Origin: JAGOEY01 sp017997515
GTDB lineage: Bacteria > Pseudomonadota > Gammaproteobacteria > Burkholderiales > Burkholderiaceae_C
NCBI GenBank assembly: GCA_026314275.1
Contig: CP111109.1
Location: 3,720,001 to 3,784,000 of the forward strand
Direction of reading: 5' to 3'
DNA length: 64,000 bases
The notes beneath the pieces were generated by a model. That model saw only the letters and a program-made list of their open reading frames with translations, ran no database searches and was not told the DNA's origin. Position 1 is the first letter of the stretch; each line of letters starts with the position of its first letter. Position numbers and translations under genes: made by a program. Positions 50,928 to 60,837 of this stretch are shown here, piece after piece.

Positions 50928-53645
50928 TCATGCGTACAGCGGGTTGATCTTGTCGGCCTGGATGCCGTACTTCGTGATCGCCTCGGCCACCTTGGCCGCT
51001 GGCACGGAGCCCTCTTCGCTCAGCGCCTTCAGGGTCGCCAGCACGATGTAGTGGCGGTTGATCTCGAAGTGCTCACGCAGCTTGCTGCGGAAGTCGCTGC
51101 GGCCAAAGCCGTCGGTGCCCAGCACCTTGAAGGTACGGCCCTTGGGAATGAACGGACGGATCTGCTCGGCATAGGCCTTCATGTAGTCGGTCGATGCGAC
51201 CACTGGGCCACCGTGGGCTGCCAGCTGCTGGCCGACAAAGGAGACACGCGGTGTTTCCAGCGGGTGCAGCAGGTTGAAACGCTCGGCGTCCTGGCCGTCG
51301 CGGGTCAGTTCGTTGAAGCTCGGGCAGCTCCAGACGTTGGCGGCGATGCCCCAGTCTTTTTCGAGCAGCTCTTGTGCCGCAATGGATTCGCGCAGGATGG
51401 TGCCCGAGCCCAGCAGTTGCACGGCACCCTTGCCGTTGGCAGCGGGCTTGCACAGGTACATACCCTTGATGATCTGCTCTTCGGTGCCAGCGGTGAGGCC
51501 GGGCATGGCGTAGTTTTCGTTCAGCAGGGTCAGGTAGTAGAAGACGTTGTCCTGCTTCTCCACCATGCGTTTCAGGCCGTGGTGCAGGATGACACCCACT
51601 TCGTGTGCGAAGGTCGGGTCGTAGCTGATGCAGTTGGGGATGGTGTTGGCCAGGATGTGGCTGTGGCCGTCTTCGTGCTGCAGGCCTTCACCATTCAGCG
51701 TGGTGCGGCCCGACGTGCCACCCAGCAGGAAGCCACGCGCTTGCATGTCACCGGCCGCCCAGGCCAGGTCGCCGATGCGCTGGAAGCCGAACATCGAGTA
51801 GTACACATAGAACGGCACCATGATGCGGTTGCTGGTGGAGTACGACGTAGCGGCAGCGATCCAGCTGGACATACCACCGGCTTCGTTGATGCCCTCTTGC
51901 AGGATCTGGCCGGCCTTGTCTTCGCGGTAGTACATCACCTGGTCTTTGTCGACCGGGGTGTAGTTCTGGCCTGCAGGGTTGTAGATACCAACCTGGCGGA
52001 ACAGGCCTTCCATACCAAAGGTGCGGGCTTCGTCCACCAGGATCGGCACCACGCGCGGGCCCAGGGCCTGGTCACGCAGCAGCTGCGTGAGGAAACGCAC
52101 ATACGCTTGCGTGGTGGAGATTTCACGGCCTTCGGGCGTGGGGTCCATCACCGACTTGAAGGTGTCGAGCGACGGCACGGTGAAGCTCTCGTCGGCCTTC
52201 ACGCGGCGGTGGGGCAGGTAGCCGCCCAGAGCCTTGCGGCGCTCGTGCAGGTACTGCATTTCCGGGGTGTCGTCGGCGGGCTTGTAGAACGGAATGTCGG
52301 CCAGCTGGCTGTCAGGGATCGGGATGTTGAAGCGGTCGCGGAAGGCCTTGACGTCTTCGTCGGCCAGCTTTTTGGTCTGGTGGACGTTGTTCTTGCCTTC
52401 ACCGATCTTGCCCATGCCGAAGCCCTTGACGGTCTTGATCAGCAGCACGGTGGGCTGGCCCTTGTGGCTGTTGGCCTTGTGGAAGGCGGCATACACCTTC
52501 TGCGAGTCGTGGCCGCCACGGCGCAGGTTGAAGATGTCCTCGTCGCTCATGTTCTCGACCATCTTGGCGGTGCGCGGGTCCTTGCCGAAGAAATGTTTAC
52601 GCACGTAGGCACCGTCGTTGGCCTTCATGGCCTGGTAGTCGCCGTCGAGGGTGTCCATCATCAGCTTGCGCAGGGCACCGTCTTTGTCGCGGGCTAGCAG
52701 CGGGTCCCAGCCCGAGCCCCACAGCAGCTTGATGACGTTCCAGCCCGCGCCACGGAACTCGCCTTCGAGCTCTTGCACGATCTTGCCGTTGCCACGCACA
52801 GGGCCGTCCAGGCGCTGCAGGTTGCAGTTGATGACAAACACCAGGTTGTCGAGCTTTTCACGCGCGGCCAGGCCGATGGCGCCCAAGGATTCGACCTCGT
52901 CCATTTCACCGTCGCCCAGGAAAGCCCAGACCTTGCGGTTTTCGGTGTTGGCGATGCCACGGGCGTGCAGGTACTTGAGGAAACGCGCCTGGTAGATGGC
53001 CATCAGCGGGCCGAGGCCCATGGACACGGTGGGGAACTGCCAGAACTCGGGCATCAGCTTGGGGTGCGGGTAGCTCGACAGGCCCTTGCCGTCCACTTCC
53101 TGGCGGAAGTTGAGCAGTTGTTCTTCGGTCAGGCGGCCTTCGAGGTAGGCGCGGGCATACACACCGGGCGACACGTGGCCCTGGATGTAGAGGCAGTCGC
53201 CGCCATGTTCTTTGCCGGGTTCGTTGTTCTCGGCGTGCCAGAAATGGTTGAAGCCGGCGCCAAACAGGCTGGCCAGCGAGGCAAACGAGCCGATGTGGCC
53301 ACCCAGGTCACCACCGTCAGCGGGGTGCAGGCGGTTGGCCTTGACCACCATGGCCATGGCGTTCCAGCGCATGTAGGCGCGCAGGCGCTCTTCAATGGCC
53401 AGGTTGCCGGGCGAGCGTTCTTCCTGGTCGGTCTCGATGGTGTTGACGTAGCCGGTGGTGGCAGAGAACGGCATGTCGATGCTGCTCTGGCGCGCATGTT
53501 CCAGCAGTTGCTCCAGCAGGAAGTGCGCACGCTCGGGGCCCTCGCTGCTGATGACGGCGGACAAGGCGTCCATCCATTCACGGGTTTCTTGGCTGTCCGC
53601 GTCAGGGGCGGCAGATCCGAAGAGGTTTTCGGGGAGGGCTGACAT
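50928..53645 (-). CDS. aceE: Pyruvate dehydrogenase E1, homodimeric type
   Basis: Thiamine-diphosphate decarboxylase of 905 aa. TPP/Mg site GDGEMDEVESLGAIGLAARE followed by NCNLQRLDGPVRGN (about 243-292); SSYPHPKLMPEFWQFPTVSM and EGLQHEDGHSHILANTIPNC are E1 signatures. The start at 53645 follows GGAGACAAACC. It is first in the aceE-aceF-lpdA operon and divergent from the sensor kinase gene across a 187-base region in which I see no certain operator. Confidence 0.97.
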   Translation of the reverse strand: MSALPENLFGSAAPDADSQETREWMDALSAVISSEGPERAHFLLEQLLEHARQSSIDMPFSATTGYVNTIETDQEERSPGNLAIEERLRAYMRWNAMAMVVKANRLHPADGGDLGGHIGSFASLASLFGAGFNHFWHAENNEPGKEHGGDCLYIQGHVSPGVYARAYLEGRLTEEQLLNFRQEVDGKGLSSYPHPKLMPEFWQFPTVSMGLGPLMAIYQARFLKYLHARGIANTENRKVWAFLGDGEMDEVESLGAIGLAAREKLDNLVFVINCNLQRLDGPVRGNGKIVQELEGEFRGAGWNVIKLLWGSGWDPLLARDKDGALRKLMMDTLDGDYQAMKANDGAYVRKHFFGKDPRTAKMVENMSDEDIFNLRRGGHDSQKVYAAFHKANSHKGQPTVLLIKTVKGFGMGKIGEGKNNVHQTKKLADEDVKAFRDRFNIPIPDSQLADIPFYKPADDTPEMQYLHERRKALGGYLPHRRVKADESFTVPSLDTFKSVMDPTPEGREISTTQAYVRFLTQLLRDQALGPRVVPILVDEARTFGMEGLFRQVGIYNPAGQNYTPVDKDQVMYYREDKAGQILQEGINEAGGMSSWIAAATSYSTSNRIMVPFYVYYSMFGFQRIGDLAWAAGDMQARGFLLGGTSGRTTLNGEGLQHEDGHSHILANTIPNCISYDPTFAHEVGVILHHGLKRMVEKQDNVFYYLTLLNENYAMPGLTAGTEEQIIKGMYLCKPAANGKGAVQLLGSGTILRESIAAQELLEKDWGIAANVWSCPSFNELTRDGQDAERFNLLHPLETPRVSFVGQQLAAHGGPVVASTDYMKAYAEQIRPFIPKGRTFKVLGTDGFGRSDFRSKLREHFEINRHYIVLATLKALSEEGSVPAAKVAEAITKYGIQADKINPLYA

Positions 53646-53788
53646 GGGTTTGTCTCCGGTTGGTTGTCAGGGAATTTAGTGCAGCGCTTCTAGTTTCGCA
53701 TACTTCTTCTTGATTTCAAATAGTGCCGGATGATTCCATAATGCGGTATAAAATTGCGGCGGATTTCCAACACTTTGGTGCAACTTCT

Positions 53789-53805
53789 CCCTCTGACGCA
53801 GAGGG
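53789..53805. promoter_or_regulatory. Perfect hairpin in the aceE / sensor-kinase intergenic region
   Basis: CCCTCTG (53789-53795) ACG CAGAGGG (53799-53805) lies 27 bases upstream of the kinase start. AT-rich TTGATT and CATAAT-like boxes further left (about 53710-53740) may belong to either divergent promoter. Function unknown. Confidence 0.35.
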
Positions 53806-53832
53806 CAAACACCCCTCCCCTACACTTTGCCC

Positions 53833-56331
53833 ATGCAATCTCCGCCCCCGGTGCCCCCCTCCCGCCATCCTGCTGCCAGCCCCGCCTCCCGGTGGCGCAG
53901 CTGGTGGCGCAGCCAGTCCGCCCACCGGCAGGACCGTTTTGCCATGCTGGCACCGCTGGCTGCTGTGTTGTTGTTCCTCGCCGCTATCAGCACCGCCTTC
54001 TGGTACCTGCGCGCCGAAGAAAAAGACCGCGAGCAGGAAGCCGTCAAACGGGATGTCGAATACGCGCAGCAGCGGGTGCGCCTGCGCCTGCTGGAGCGGC
54101 AGGAGCAGCTGATGCGCCTGGCGCGCGACGTGTCAAACAAGGAGGTGGACGCACATGAATTTGTGAGCCGTGCCGAGTCGCTGGTGAACCAGTACCCCGA
54201 GCTGCAGGCCGTCACCTGGATCGATGAACGCCGCCGTGTGTTGGCCACCCATGCCGCCTCCACCCTGGCCCCCGGCCAGTTGCGCACGGTGGACGATGTG
54301 CTGCGACCTGGCGAGACCGAAGGTATCTACAGTCTGGCGCGGGACCTGCAGCAACCGGTGTATTCACAGCCTGTGGGCGGCACGGACAGCCCCACGCTGC
54401 TGCAGCTGCACACCCCCATCACGGACCAGGGCCACTTCGCGGGTGTGGTGCTGGGGGAATACTCCATCGACGGGCTGCTGCGCTACGGCGCGCCCACCGA
54501 GGTGCAGGCCAAATATGCGCTGACCCTGCTCGACGGCAGCAACCGCCTGCTGGCCGGCACCCCGCTGCCCGACCGCAACGGTGCTACGCGACTGGTGCCG
54601 TGGTCCACCGACCCGAGTGAGTACGAAATTCCAGTGTCCCCCGTGGGCAACAGCCTGGTGTTCCGGGCCCAGGCGTACCAGACCTCGCTGGGCCTGGTGG
54701 GCAGTGGTTTGTTCTGGATGGTCGGAATTTTGAGCGTGCTGACGGCTGCCATGCTGATCGTGACCTGGCGCCACACCCGGCGGCGGCTGCAGGCGCAACA
54801 GGCGCTGGTGGCCGAGACCAACTTCCGCCGCGCGATGGAAAACTCCATCCTCACCGGCATGCGCGCCCTGGACATGTATGGCCGCATCACCTACGTCAAC
54901 GCCGCGTTCTGCCAGATGACGGGCTGGAGCGAAAGTGAGCTGGTGGGCCAGACTGCCCCCTTCTCGTACTGGCCGGAAGACGACCACGACCTGCTGGCCT
55001 CCCGGTTGGCGGATGAACTGAGCGGCAAGGTCTCACCGGCTGGTTTCCAGGTGCGGGTTAAACGCAAAAGTGGTTCGTTATTTGATGCCCGGCTGTATGT
55101 GTCGCCGCTGATCGACGCCAAGGGGCACCAGACCGGCTGGATGACGTCGATGACCGACATCACCGAGCCCAACCGCATCCGCGAGCAGCTGACCGCATCC
55201 CACGAACGCTTCACCGTGGTGCTGGAGGCGCTGGACGCATCGGTGTCCGTGGCACCACTGGGCAGCCAGGAGCTGCTGTTTGCCAACAAGATGTACCGGC
55301 TGTGGTTTGGGGCCCAGACGGTAGGCCACTTGCAGCTGGTGGCCCAGGCCGGGCGGCCCGACGTGGAGCCGGTGGACGAGTCACTCGACGAAGACGGGTT
55401 GATGGGCTTCCCGACCGACTCCATCACCAGCGCCCAGGCCGAAAACGCCGAAATTTTTGTGCCTGAACTGGGCAAATGGCTGGAAGTGCGCTCGCGTTAC
55501 CTGAACTGGGTGGACGGCCGTATCGCCCAGATGGTGATTGCCACCGACATCACACCACGCCGCCAGGCTGAGGCACAGTACGCACTACAAGCACAACGCG
55601 CCCAGTCGGCCAGCAGCCTGATCACCATGGGGGAAATGGCCTCCAGCGTGGCGCACGAGCTGAACCAGCCGCTGGCCGCCATCAGCAATTACTGCAGCGG
55701 GATGGTGTCGCGCATCAAGAGCCAGCAGATCACCGAAGAGGCGCTGCTGGCCGCGCTGGAGAAAACCGCCCACCAGGCCCAGCGCGCCGGGCAGATCATC
55801 CAGCGTATCCGCTCGTTCGTGAAGCGCAGTGAGCCCAACCGCACACCGTCGGACATCACGGGCATGGTGATGGAAGCGGTGGAGCTGGCCAACATCGAGC
55901 TGCGCCGCCGCAATGTGCGCCTGTCGCACTACATTGCGGCACGGCTGCCCACGCTGCATGTGGACCCGATCCTGATCGAGCAGGTGCTCGTTAACCTGAT
56001 GAAAAATGCGGCCGAGTCGATCGACCACGCCGACCGCCCGCTGGCCCGCCGCAGCGTGGAGCTGCGGGTGGTGCCCAAACAGATCGACGACCAGCCGGTG
56101 GTGGAGTTTTCGGTGGCAGACACCGGCCAGGGCCTGGCACCCGAGGTGCTTGATCGGCTGTTTGAAGCCTTCTTTTCGACCAAGGTGGAAGGTATGGGCA
56201 TCGGGCTCAATTTGTGCCGCAGCATCATCGAGTCGCACCAGGGAAGAATGCAGGCAGAGAACCTCTACAATGGCCCCGAAATCATGGGCTGCCGCTTCTC
56301 TTTCTGGATTCCGCTGGACAAGCCCGCCTGA
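53833..56331 (+). CDS. PAS-domain sensor histidine kinase (FixL/DctB-like)
   Basis: An 832-aa membrane kinase from the ATG at 53833. TM1 near 38-57 (FAMLAPLAAVLLFLAAISTA), a periplasmic sensor of about 230 residues, TM2 near 290-312 (GLFWMVGILSVLTAAMLIVT). PAS domain (MRALDMYGRITYVNAAFCQM) and a second PAS-like segment, then HisKA with phospho-His in SSVAHELNQPLAAISNYCSG, and an ATPase domain with N-box LMKNAAESIDHA, ADTGQGL and GMGIGLNLC. It is paired with the FixJ-type regulator downstream. The ligand is unknown; the architecture is seen in C4-dicarboxylate and aromatic-compound sensors. Confidence 0.92.
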   Translation: MQSPPPVPPSRHPAASPASRWRSWWRSQSAHRQDRFAMLAPLAAVLLFLAAISTAFWYLRAEEKDREQEAVKRDVEYAQQRVRLRLLERQEQLMRLARDVSNKEVDAHEFVSRAESLVNQYPELQAVTWIDERRRVLATHAASTLAPGQLRTVDDVLRPGETEGIYSLARDLQQPVYSQPVGGTDSPTLLQLHTPITDQGHFAGVVLGEYSIDGLLRYGAPTEVQAKYALTLLDGSNRLLAGTPLPDRNGATRLVPWSTDPSEYEIPVSPVGNSLVFRAQAYQTSLGLVGSGLFWMVGILSVLTAAMLIVTWRHTRRRLQAQQALVAETNFRRAMENSILTGMRALDMYGRITYVNAAFCQMTGWSESELVGQTAPFSYWPEDDHDLLASRLADELSGKVSPAGFQVRVKRKSGSLFDARLYVSPLIDAKGHQTGWMTSMTDITEPNRIREQLTASHERFTVVLEALDASVSVAPLGSQELLFANKMYRLWFGAQTVGHLQLVAQAGRPDVEPVDESLDEDGLMGFPTDSITSAQAENAEIFVPELGKWLEVRSRYLNWVDGRIAQMVIATDITPRRQAEAQYALQAQRAQSASSLITMGEMASSVAHELNQPLAAISNYCSGMVSRIKSQQITEEALLAALEKTAHQAQRAGQIIQRIRSFVKRSEPNRTPSDITGMVMEAVELANIELRRRNVRLSHYIAARLPTLHVDPILIEQVLVNLMKNAAESIDHADRPLARRSVELRVVPKQIDDQPVVEFSVADTGQGLAPEVLDRLFEAFFSTKVEGMGIGLNLCRSIIESHQGRMQAENLYNGPEIMGCRFSFWIPLDKPA

Positions 56332-56388
56332 CGATGTCGCTTGATTTCGCCTGATTTCACATTCCCCCCAGAACCCCGAGGCAACTGC

Positions 56389-57015
56389 ATGAGCTTGATT
56401 CCCAAAAAAGGTACGGTCTATGTCGTGGACGACGACGAGGCAGTGCGTGACTCCCTGCAGTGGTTGCTTGAAGGCAAGGACTACCGCGTCCGTTGCTTTG
56501 ATTCCGCTGAATCCTTTTTGAGCCGATACGACCCGCGTGAAGTGGCCTGCCTGATCATTGACATCCGTATGGGTGGCATGACGGGCCTGGAGCTGCAGGA
56601 CCGGCTGATCGAGCGCCACTCCCCCCTGCCCATCGTCTTTATCACTGGCCACGGCGACGTGCCCATGGCGGTGAACACCATGAAAAAGGGTGCGCTGGAC
56701 TTCATCCAGAAACCTTTCAAGGAAGAAGAACTGTTGGGCCTGGTTGACCGCATGCAGGACACTGCCCGTGAAGCCTTCGCCGGCCACCAGCAAGCCGCCA
56801 GCCGCGACGCGCTGCTGGGCAAACTCACCTCGCGCGAAGCGCAGGTGCTGGAGCGTATCGTTGCCGGCCGCCTGAACAAACAGATCGCCGACGACCTGGG
56901 CATCAGCATCAAGACGGTGGAGGCGCACCGCGCCAACATCATGGAAAAGCTCAACGCCAACACCGTGGCCGACCTGCTGAAGATTGCACTGGGACAAAAC
57001 GCTCCCAAAGCCTGA
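56389..57015 (+). CDS. FixJ/NarL-family response regulator
   Basis: A 208-aa regulator. The receiver domain has acidic pocket VVDDDEA (about 12-18), phospho-acceptor Asp58 in LIIDIRMGGM, Thr in FITGHGDVPMA and Lys in IQKPF. The LuxR-type HTH (about 145-205) reads LTSREAQVLERIVAGRLNKQ and SIKTVEAHRANIMEKL. The start at 56389 follows GAGG. It is 57 bases after the kinase stop and is its probable partner. The target genes are not evident here; folD follows a terminator. Confidence 0.94.
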   Translation: MSLIPKKGTVYVVDDDEAVRDSLQWLLEGKDYRVRCFDSAESFLSRYDPREVACLIIDIRMGGMTGLELQDRLIERHSPLPIVFITGHGDVPMAVNTMKKGALDFIQKPFKEEELLGLVDRMQDTAREAFAGHQQAASRDALLGKLTSREAQVLERIVAGRLNKQIADDLGISIKTVEAHRANIMEKLNANTVADLLKIALGQNAPKA

Positions 57016-57025
57016 CGCTCTTAAA

Positions 57026-57071
57026 ACCATAGCTGCTTGCGCCCGTCCCACCTAGGCTGACGGGCGTTTTT
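57026..57071 (+). terminator. Repeat-derived intrinsic terminator after the response-regulator gene
   Basis: CGCCCGTC (57040-57047) and GACGGGCG (57059-57066) form an 8-bp stem with an 11-base loop, followed by TTTTT. The left flank AACCATAGCTGCTTGCGCCC is the classic form of the dispersed repeat, so a repeat copy serves here as the operon terminator. Confidence 0.8.
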
Positions 57072-57100
57072 ACTTCAAAACCACCGTTTTAAACCACCCC

Positions 57101-57949
57101 ATGACCGCCCAACTGATCGACGGCAACGCCCTCTCCCAGCAGCTCCGCACCGATGTCGCCGCACGCGCCGCAGCCCTCAAGACCCGTGGCATCACCCCCG
57201 GGCTGGCGGTGGTACTGGTCGGCGACAACCCTGCCAGCCAGGTGTATGTGCGCAACAAGGTCAAGGCCTGCCAGGACGCGGGCCTGTACTCGGTGCTCGA
57301 AAAATACGAAGCCACGCTGACCGAGGCCGACCTGCTGGCCCGCGTTGAGGCGCTGAACAACGACCCCGCGATCCACGGCATCCTGGTGCAGCTGCCGCTG
57401 CCCGCCCACATCGACGCGCAAAAAGTGATCGAAGCCATCTCGCCCGCCAAGGATGTGGACGGCTTCCACATCGCCAGCGCGGGCGCACTCATGACCGGTA
57501 TGCCAGGCTTCTGGCCCTGCACGCCGTATGGCTGCATGAAGATGCTCGAATCCATCGGGTATGACCTGAAAGGCAAACATGCCGTGGTGATTGGCCGCTC
57601 CAACATCGTCGGCAAACCCATGGCGCTGATGCTGCTGCAGAAAAACGCCACCGTCACCATCTGTCACAGTGCCACCAAAGACCTCAAGGCCATGACCCTG
57701 CAGGCCGACGTGATCGTCGCTGCCGTGGGCAAACGCAACGTTCTCACCGCCGACATGGTCAAGCCCGGTGCGGTGGTGCTGGACGTGGGCATGAACCGCA
57801 ACGATGAAGGCAAGCTCTGCGGCGACGTGGACTTCGACGGCGTGAAAGCAGTGGCCAGCCACATCACCCCGGTGCCTGGCGGTGTGGGCCCGATGACCAT
57901 CACCATGCTGCTGGTCAACACACTCGAAGCGGCTGAGCGCGCTGCGTGA
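57101..57949 (+). CDS. folD: Bifunctional methylene-tetrahydrofolate dehydrogenase/cyclohydrolase
   Basis: Cytosolic one-carbon enzyme of 282 aa interconverting methylene-, methenyl- and formyl-tetrahydrofolate with NADP. Tyr/Lys active site in SQVYVRNKVKACQDAG (about 46-61), HGILVQLPLPAHID (about 92-105), the Rossmann GRSNIVGKPMALMLL and PVPGGVGPMTITMLL near the C-terminus. Standard length, single gene with its own leader after the terminator. Confidence 0.97.
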   Translation: MTAQLIDGNALSQQLRTDVAARAAALKTRGITPGLAVVLVGDNPASQVYVRNKVKACQDAGLYSVLEKYEATLTEADLLARVEALNNDPAIHGILVQLPLPAHIDAQKVIEAISPAKDVDGFHIASAGALMTGMPGFWPCTPYGCMKMLESIGYDLKGKHAVVIGRSNIVGKPMALMLLQKNATVTICHSATKDLKAMTLQADVIVAAVGKRNVLTADMVKPGAVVLDVGMNRNDEGKLCGDVDFDGVKAVASHITPVPGGVGPMTITMLLVNTLEAAERAA

Positions 57950-58062
57950 GCCTTTCCGGGAAACTAAACCACGGCAACCGCTGTCACACACCAGGCCAAC
58001 ACTGGGCACAAAACCCGGCCGCCCACCTTGTTAGCCCGCTCCACGCCACCATCTGAATTGCC

Positions 58063-60093
58063 ATGACCAATCCTTTGCTCGCCATCACCGACCTTCCCGC
58101 GTTTGACCGCATCGCCCCCGAACACGTCGCACCCGCGGTGGACGCGTTGCTGGCCGATGCCGAGCAGGCGCTGGAGACAGTCACCGCGCCGGACTTCCCC
58201 GCAGACTGGACGGCCATCTCGCGTGTGTTGGACGTGAGCACCGACCGGTTTGGCCGGGCCTGGGGCGCTGTCAGCCACCTCAACTCCGTGGCCGACACAT
58301 CGGCCCTGCGCGCGGCCTACAACGAAGCCCTGCCCCGCGTGACCGAGTTCTGGACCCGGCTGGGCGCAGATGAGCGCCTGTATGCCAAGTACAAGGCGAT
58401 TGACCCCGCCACGCTGAACACCGAACAGCGCCAGGCGCACCACAACGCGGTACGCAACTTCGTGTTGTCCGGTGCCGAGCTGACGGGTGTGGCCAAGGAA
58501 CGTTTTGCCCGCATCCAGGAACGGATGGCCGAGCTGAGCCAGAAGTTCAGCGAAAACGCGCTGGACGCGACCGATGCTTTTGCCTACTACGCCAGTGCAG
58601 AAGAGCTGGAAGGTGTGCCTGACGACGTGCAGCAAACCGCCGCAGCGGCCGCCCAGGCCGACGGCAAACCCGGCTTCAAACTCACGCTGAAAATGCCGTG
58701 TTACCTGCCGGTGATGCAGTTCGCACACAGCAGCGCCCTGCGCCAGACGATGTACCGCGCCTATGTCACCCGCGCGTCCGAACAAGCCCCGCAAGACCAG
58801 CTGGTGTACGACAACAGCGCGCTGGTGCTGGAAATCCTGGCGCTGCGCAAGGAAGAAGCCAACCTGCTGGGGTATGCCAACTTTGGTGAAGTGTCGGTGG
58901 TGCCCAAGATGGCCCAGTCCCCCGCCGAGGTGGTGAAATTTCTGCGTGACCTGGCCCACAAAGCCCGGCCTTACGCCGAAAAAGACCTGGCCGATATGCG
59001 TGCCTTTGCGGCCACCGAACTGGGGCTGGCCGATCCACAGGCCTGGGATTGGCCCTATGTGAGCGAGAAACTCAAGGAAGCGCGTTACGCCTTCAGTGAA
59101 CAGGAGGTGAAGCAGTATTTCACCGCGCCCAAAGTGCTGGGTGGCCTGTTCAAGATCATCGAAACCCTGTTTGAAGTGGCCATCCGCAAGGATGTGGCAC
59201 CGGTCTGGGACGACCAGGTCGAGTTCTACCGCATCGAACGCAACGGCGCACTGGTGGGCCAGTTCTACCTGGACCAAGCTGCCCGCTCGGGCAAACGCGG
59301 CGGTGCCTGGATGGACGCCGAACGTTCGCGCTGGCTGCGCCCCGACACAGGGGTGCTGCAAACCCCGGTGGCGCACCTGGTGTGCAACTTTGCGAGTGGT
59401 GTGGGCGGCAAACCACCGCTGCTGACGCACGACGATGTCACCACCCTGTTCCACGAATTTGGCCACGGCCTGCACCACTTGCTGACCCAGGTGAACGAGC
59501 ACGATGTGTCGGGCATCAGCGGCGTGGAATGGGATGCGGTGGAGCTGCCCAGCCAGTTCATGGAAAACTTCTGCTGGGAATGGGATGTGCTCAAACACAT
59601 GACGGCCCATGTGGAGTCGGGCGAACCCTTACCCCGCGCCCTGTTCGACAAAATGACTGCGGCCAAGAACTTCCAGAGCGGACTGCAAACCCTGCGCCAA
59701 ATTGAGTTTTCGCTGTTCGACATGCTGTTGCACACCGAACACAGCCCGGCGGACGACTTCATGCAGCTGCTGGACGCCGTGCGCCAGGAAGTGGCCGTGA
59801 CCCGCCCGCCCGCATTCAGCCGCACGGTGCACACCTTCAGCCATATTTTTGCCGGTGGGTATGCCGCCGGCTACTACAGCTACAAGTGGGCCGAGGTGCT
59901 GAGCGCCGACGCGTATGCAGCTTTTGAAGAAACAGTGGGCGCAGATGGTTCCCCCAGCGCCCAGACTGGCAGAAAATACCGCGAAGCCATTCTGGAAGCC
60001 GGTGGCAGCCGGCCCGCCATGGAGTCCTTCAAAGCCTTCCGGGGCCGCGAACCCAATCTGGACGCGCTGCTGCGCCACCAAGGCATGGCCTGA
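58063..60093 (+). CDS. prlC: Oligopeptidase A (M3 family metallopeptidase)
   Basis: A 676-aa cytoplasmic zinc peptidase degrading signal-peptide and other short peptides. Zinc motif HEFGHGLHH (about 464-472) with the downstream Glu in SGVEWDAVELPSQFMENF. The N-terminal helical part (IAPEHVAPAVDALLADAEQA) and AGGYAAGYYSYKWAEVLSAD near the C-terminus are characteristic. The 113-base gap before it holds no clear signal. Confidence 0.96.
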   Translation: MTNPLLAITDLPAFDRIAPEHVAPAVDALLADAEQALETVTAPDFPADWTAISRVLDVSTDRFGRAWGAVSHLNSVADTSALRAAYNEALPRVTEFWTRLGADERLYAKYKAIDPATLNTEQRQAHHNAVRNFVLSGAELTGVAKERFARIQERMAELSQKFSENALDATDAFAYYASAEELEGVPDDVQQTAAAAAQADGKPGFKLTLKMPCYLPVMQFAHSSALRQTMYRAYVTRASEQAPQDQLVYDNSALVLEILALRKEEANLLGYANFGEVSVVPKMAQSPAEVVKFLRDLAHKARPYAEKDLADMRAFAATELGLADPQAWDWPYVSEKLKEARYAFSEQEVKQYFTAPKVLGGLFKIIETLFEVAIRKDVAPVWDDQVEFYRIERNGALVGQFYLDQAARSGKRGGAWMDAERSRWLRPDTGVLQTPVAHLVCNFASGVGGKPPLLTHDDVTTLFHEFGHGLHHLLTQVNEHDVSGISGVEWDAVELPSQFMENFCWEWDVLKHMTAHVESGEPLPRALFDKMTAAKNFQSGLQTLRQIEFSLFDMLLHTEHSPADDFMQLLDAVRQEVAVTRPPAFSRTVHTFSHIFAGGYAAGYYSYKWAEVLSADAYAAFEETVGADGSPSAQTGRKYREAILEAGGSRPAMESFKAFRGREPNLDALLRHQGMA

Positions 60094-60141
60094 GCACTGA
60101 ACATCGGCCCACACACGACTGGCATACGACTGGAGCACCCC

Positions 60142-60798
60142 ATGGCACACACCACAACAGGATCTGCACGCTTCTCAACCCGGGCCACGGTCGTCGCGGG
60201 TATCGGGCTTTTGTTAGCGGTGTGCAGCGTGCAGGCGCAGCAGGTGTACCGCCATGTCGGGGCCGATGGCAGAGTCACCTATTCGGACAAACCTGCCGAC
60301 ACGGCAACACCGGGCAGAGCTGGCGCAACACCTGCCGCAACCGCATCGGGCAGCCCCCTGCCCTATGAAATGCGGCAGATCGCCACCCGTTACCCGGTCA
60401 CGCTGTACACCAGCGACAACTGTGCCCCCTGCAACTCCGCACGCAACCTGTTGTTGCAGCGTGGTGTGCCTTTCACCGAACGTACGGTGAACAGCCGCGA
60501 AGACACCGAAGCACTGCAGCGCATCAGCGGGGAAGCGTCTTTGCCATTTGGCAGCATTGGTGGCCAGCAACTCAAAGGTTTTTCGGACGCGGAATGGAGC
60601 CAGTACCTTGACGCGGCTGGTTACCCCAAAACATCACAATTGCCATCAGGCTTTCGTAATGCGCCCCCCACTGCATTGGTGGCAGTGAAACCAGCAGCGC
60701 CCACCGCTGCTGCGCCTGCCACGCCAGCACCCGCTGCCGCGCCTCGCGCTTCCGAGAGCATTGCGCCGCGCACCAACCCCGCCGGTATCCAGTTCTGA
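60142..60798 (+). CDS. Exported DUF4124 / glutaredoxin-like protein
   Basis: A 218-aa protein: signal peptide (VVAGIGLLLAVCSVQA), a DUF4124 segment (QQVYRHVGADGRVTYSDKPA, about 32-51), then a glutaredoxin fold with CxxC in YTSDNCAPCNSARNLLL (about 89-105) and GSIGGQQLKGFSDAEW. The C-terminus is an Ala/Pro-rich low-complexity tail. Probably a periplasmic thiol-disulfide protein; the partner is unknown. The DUF4124-Grx pairing is common in betaproteobacteria. Confidence 0.88.
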   Translation: MAHTTTGSARFSTRATVVAGIGLLLAVCSVQAQQVYRHVGADGRVTYSDKPADTATPGRAGATPAATASGSPLPYEMRQIATRYPVTLYTSDNCAPCNSARNLLLQRGVPFTERTVNSREDTEALQRISGEASLPFGSIGGQQLKGFSDAEWSQYLDAAGYPKTSQLPSGFRNAPPTALVAVKPAAPTAAAPATPAPAAAPRASESIAPRTNPAGIQF

Positions 60799-60805
60799 CA
60801 CTGCT

Positions 60806-60833
60806 TGGCAAAGGGCTTCAAAGCCCTTTGCCA
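60806..60833. terminator. 12-bp perfect hairpin between convergent genes
   Basis: TGGCAAAGGGCT (60806-60817) TCAA AGCCCTTTGCCA (60822-60833) lies between the DUF4124 gene and rpiA, whose stop is five bases away. There is no strong T-run, but position and stability indicate a bidirectional terminator. Confidence 0.75.
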
Positions 60834-60837
60834 GGTA

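Noticed and set aside
49692..52697. Plus-strand 1001-codon open frame opposite aceF and aceE
   Set aside because: Its translation is low-complexity and matches nothing. It is the antisense shadow of two certain genes with strong codon bias.
57964..59610. Minus-strand 548-codon frame opposite prlC
   Set aside because: It lies fully inside the HEFGH-containing peptidase gene on the other strand and has His/Gly/Val-rich composition typical of an antisense frame.
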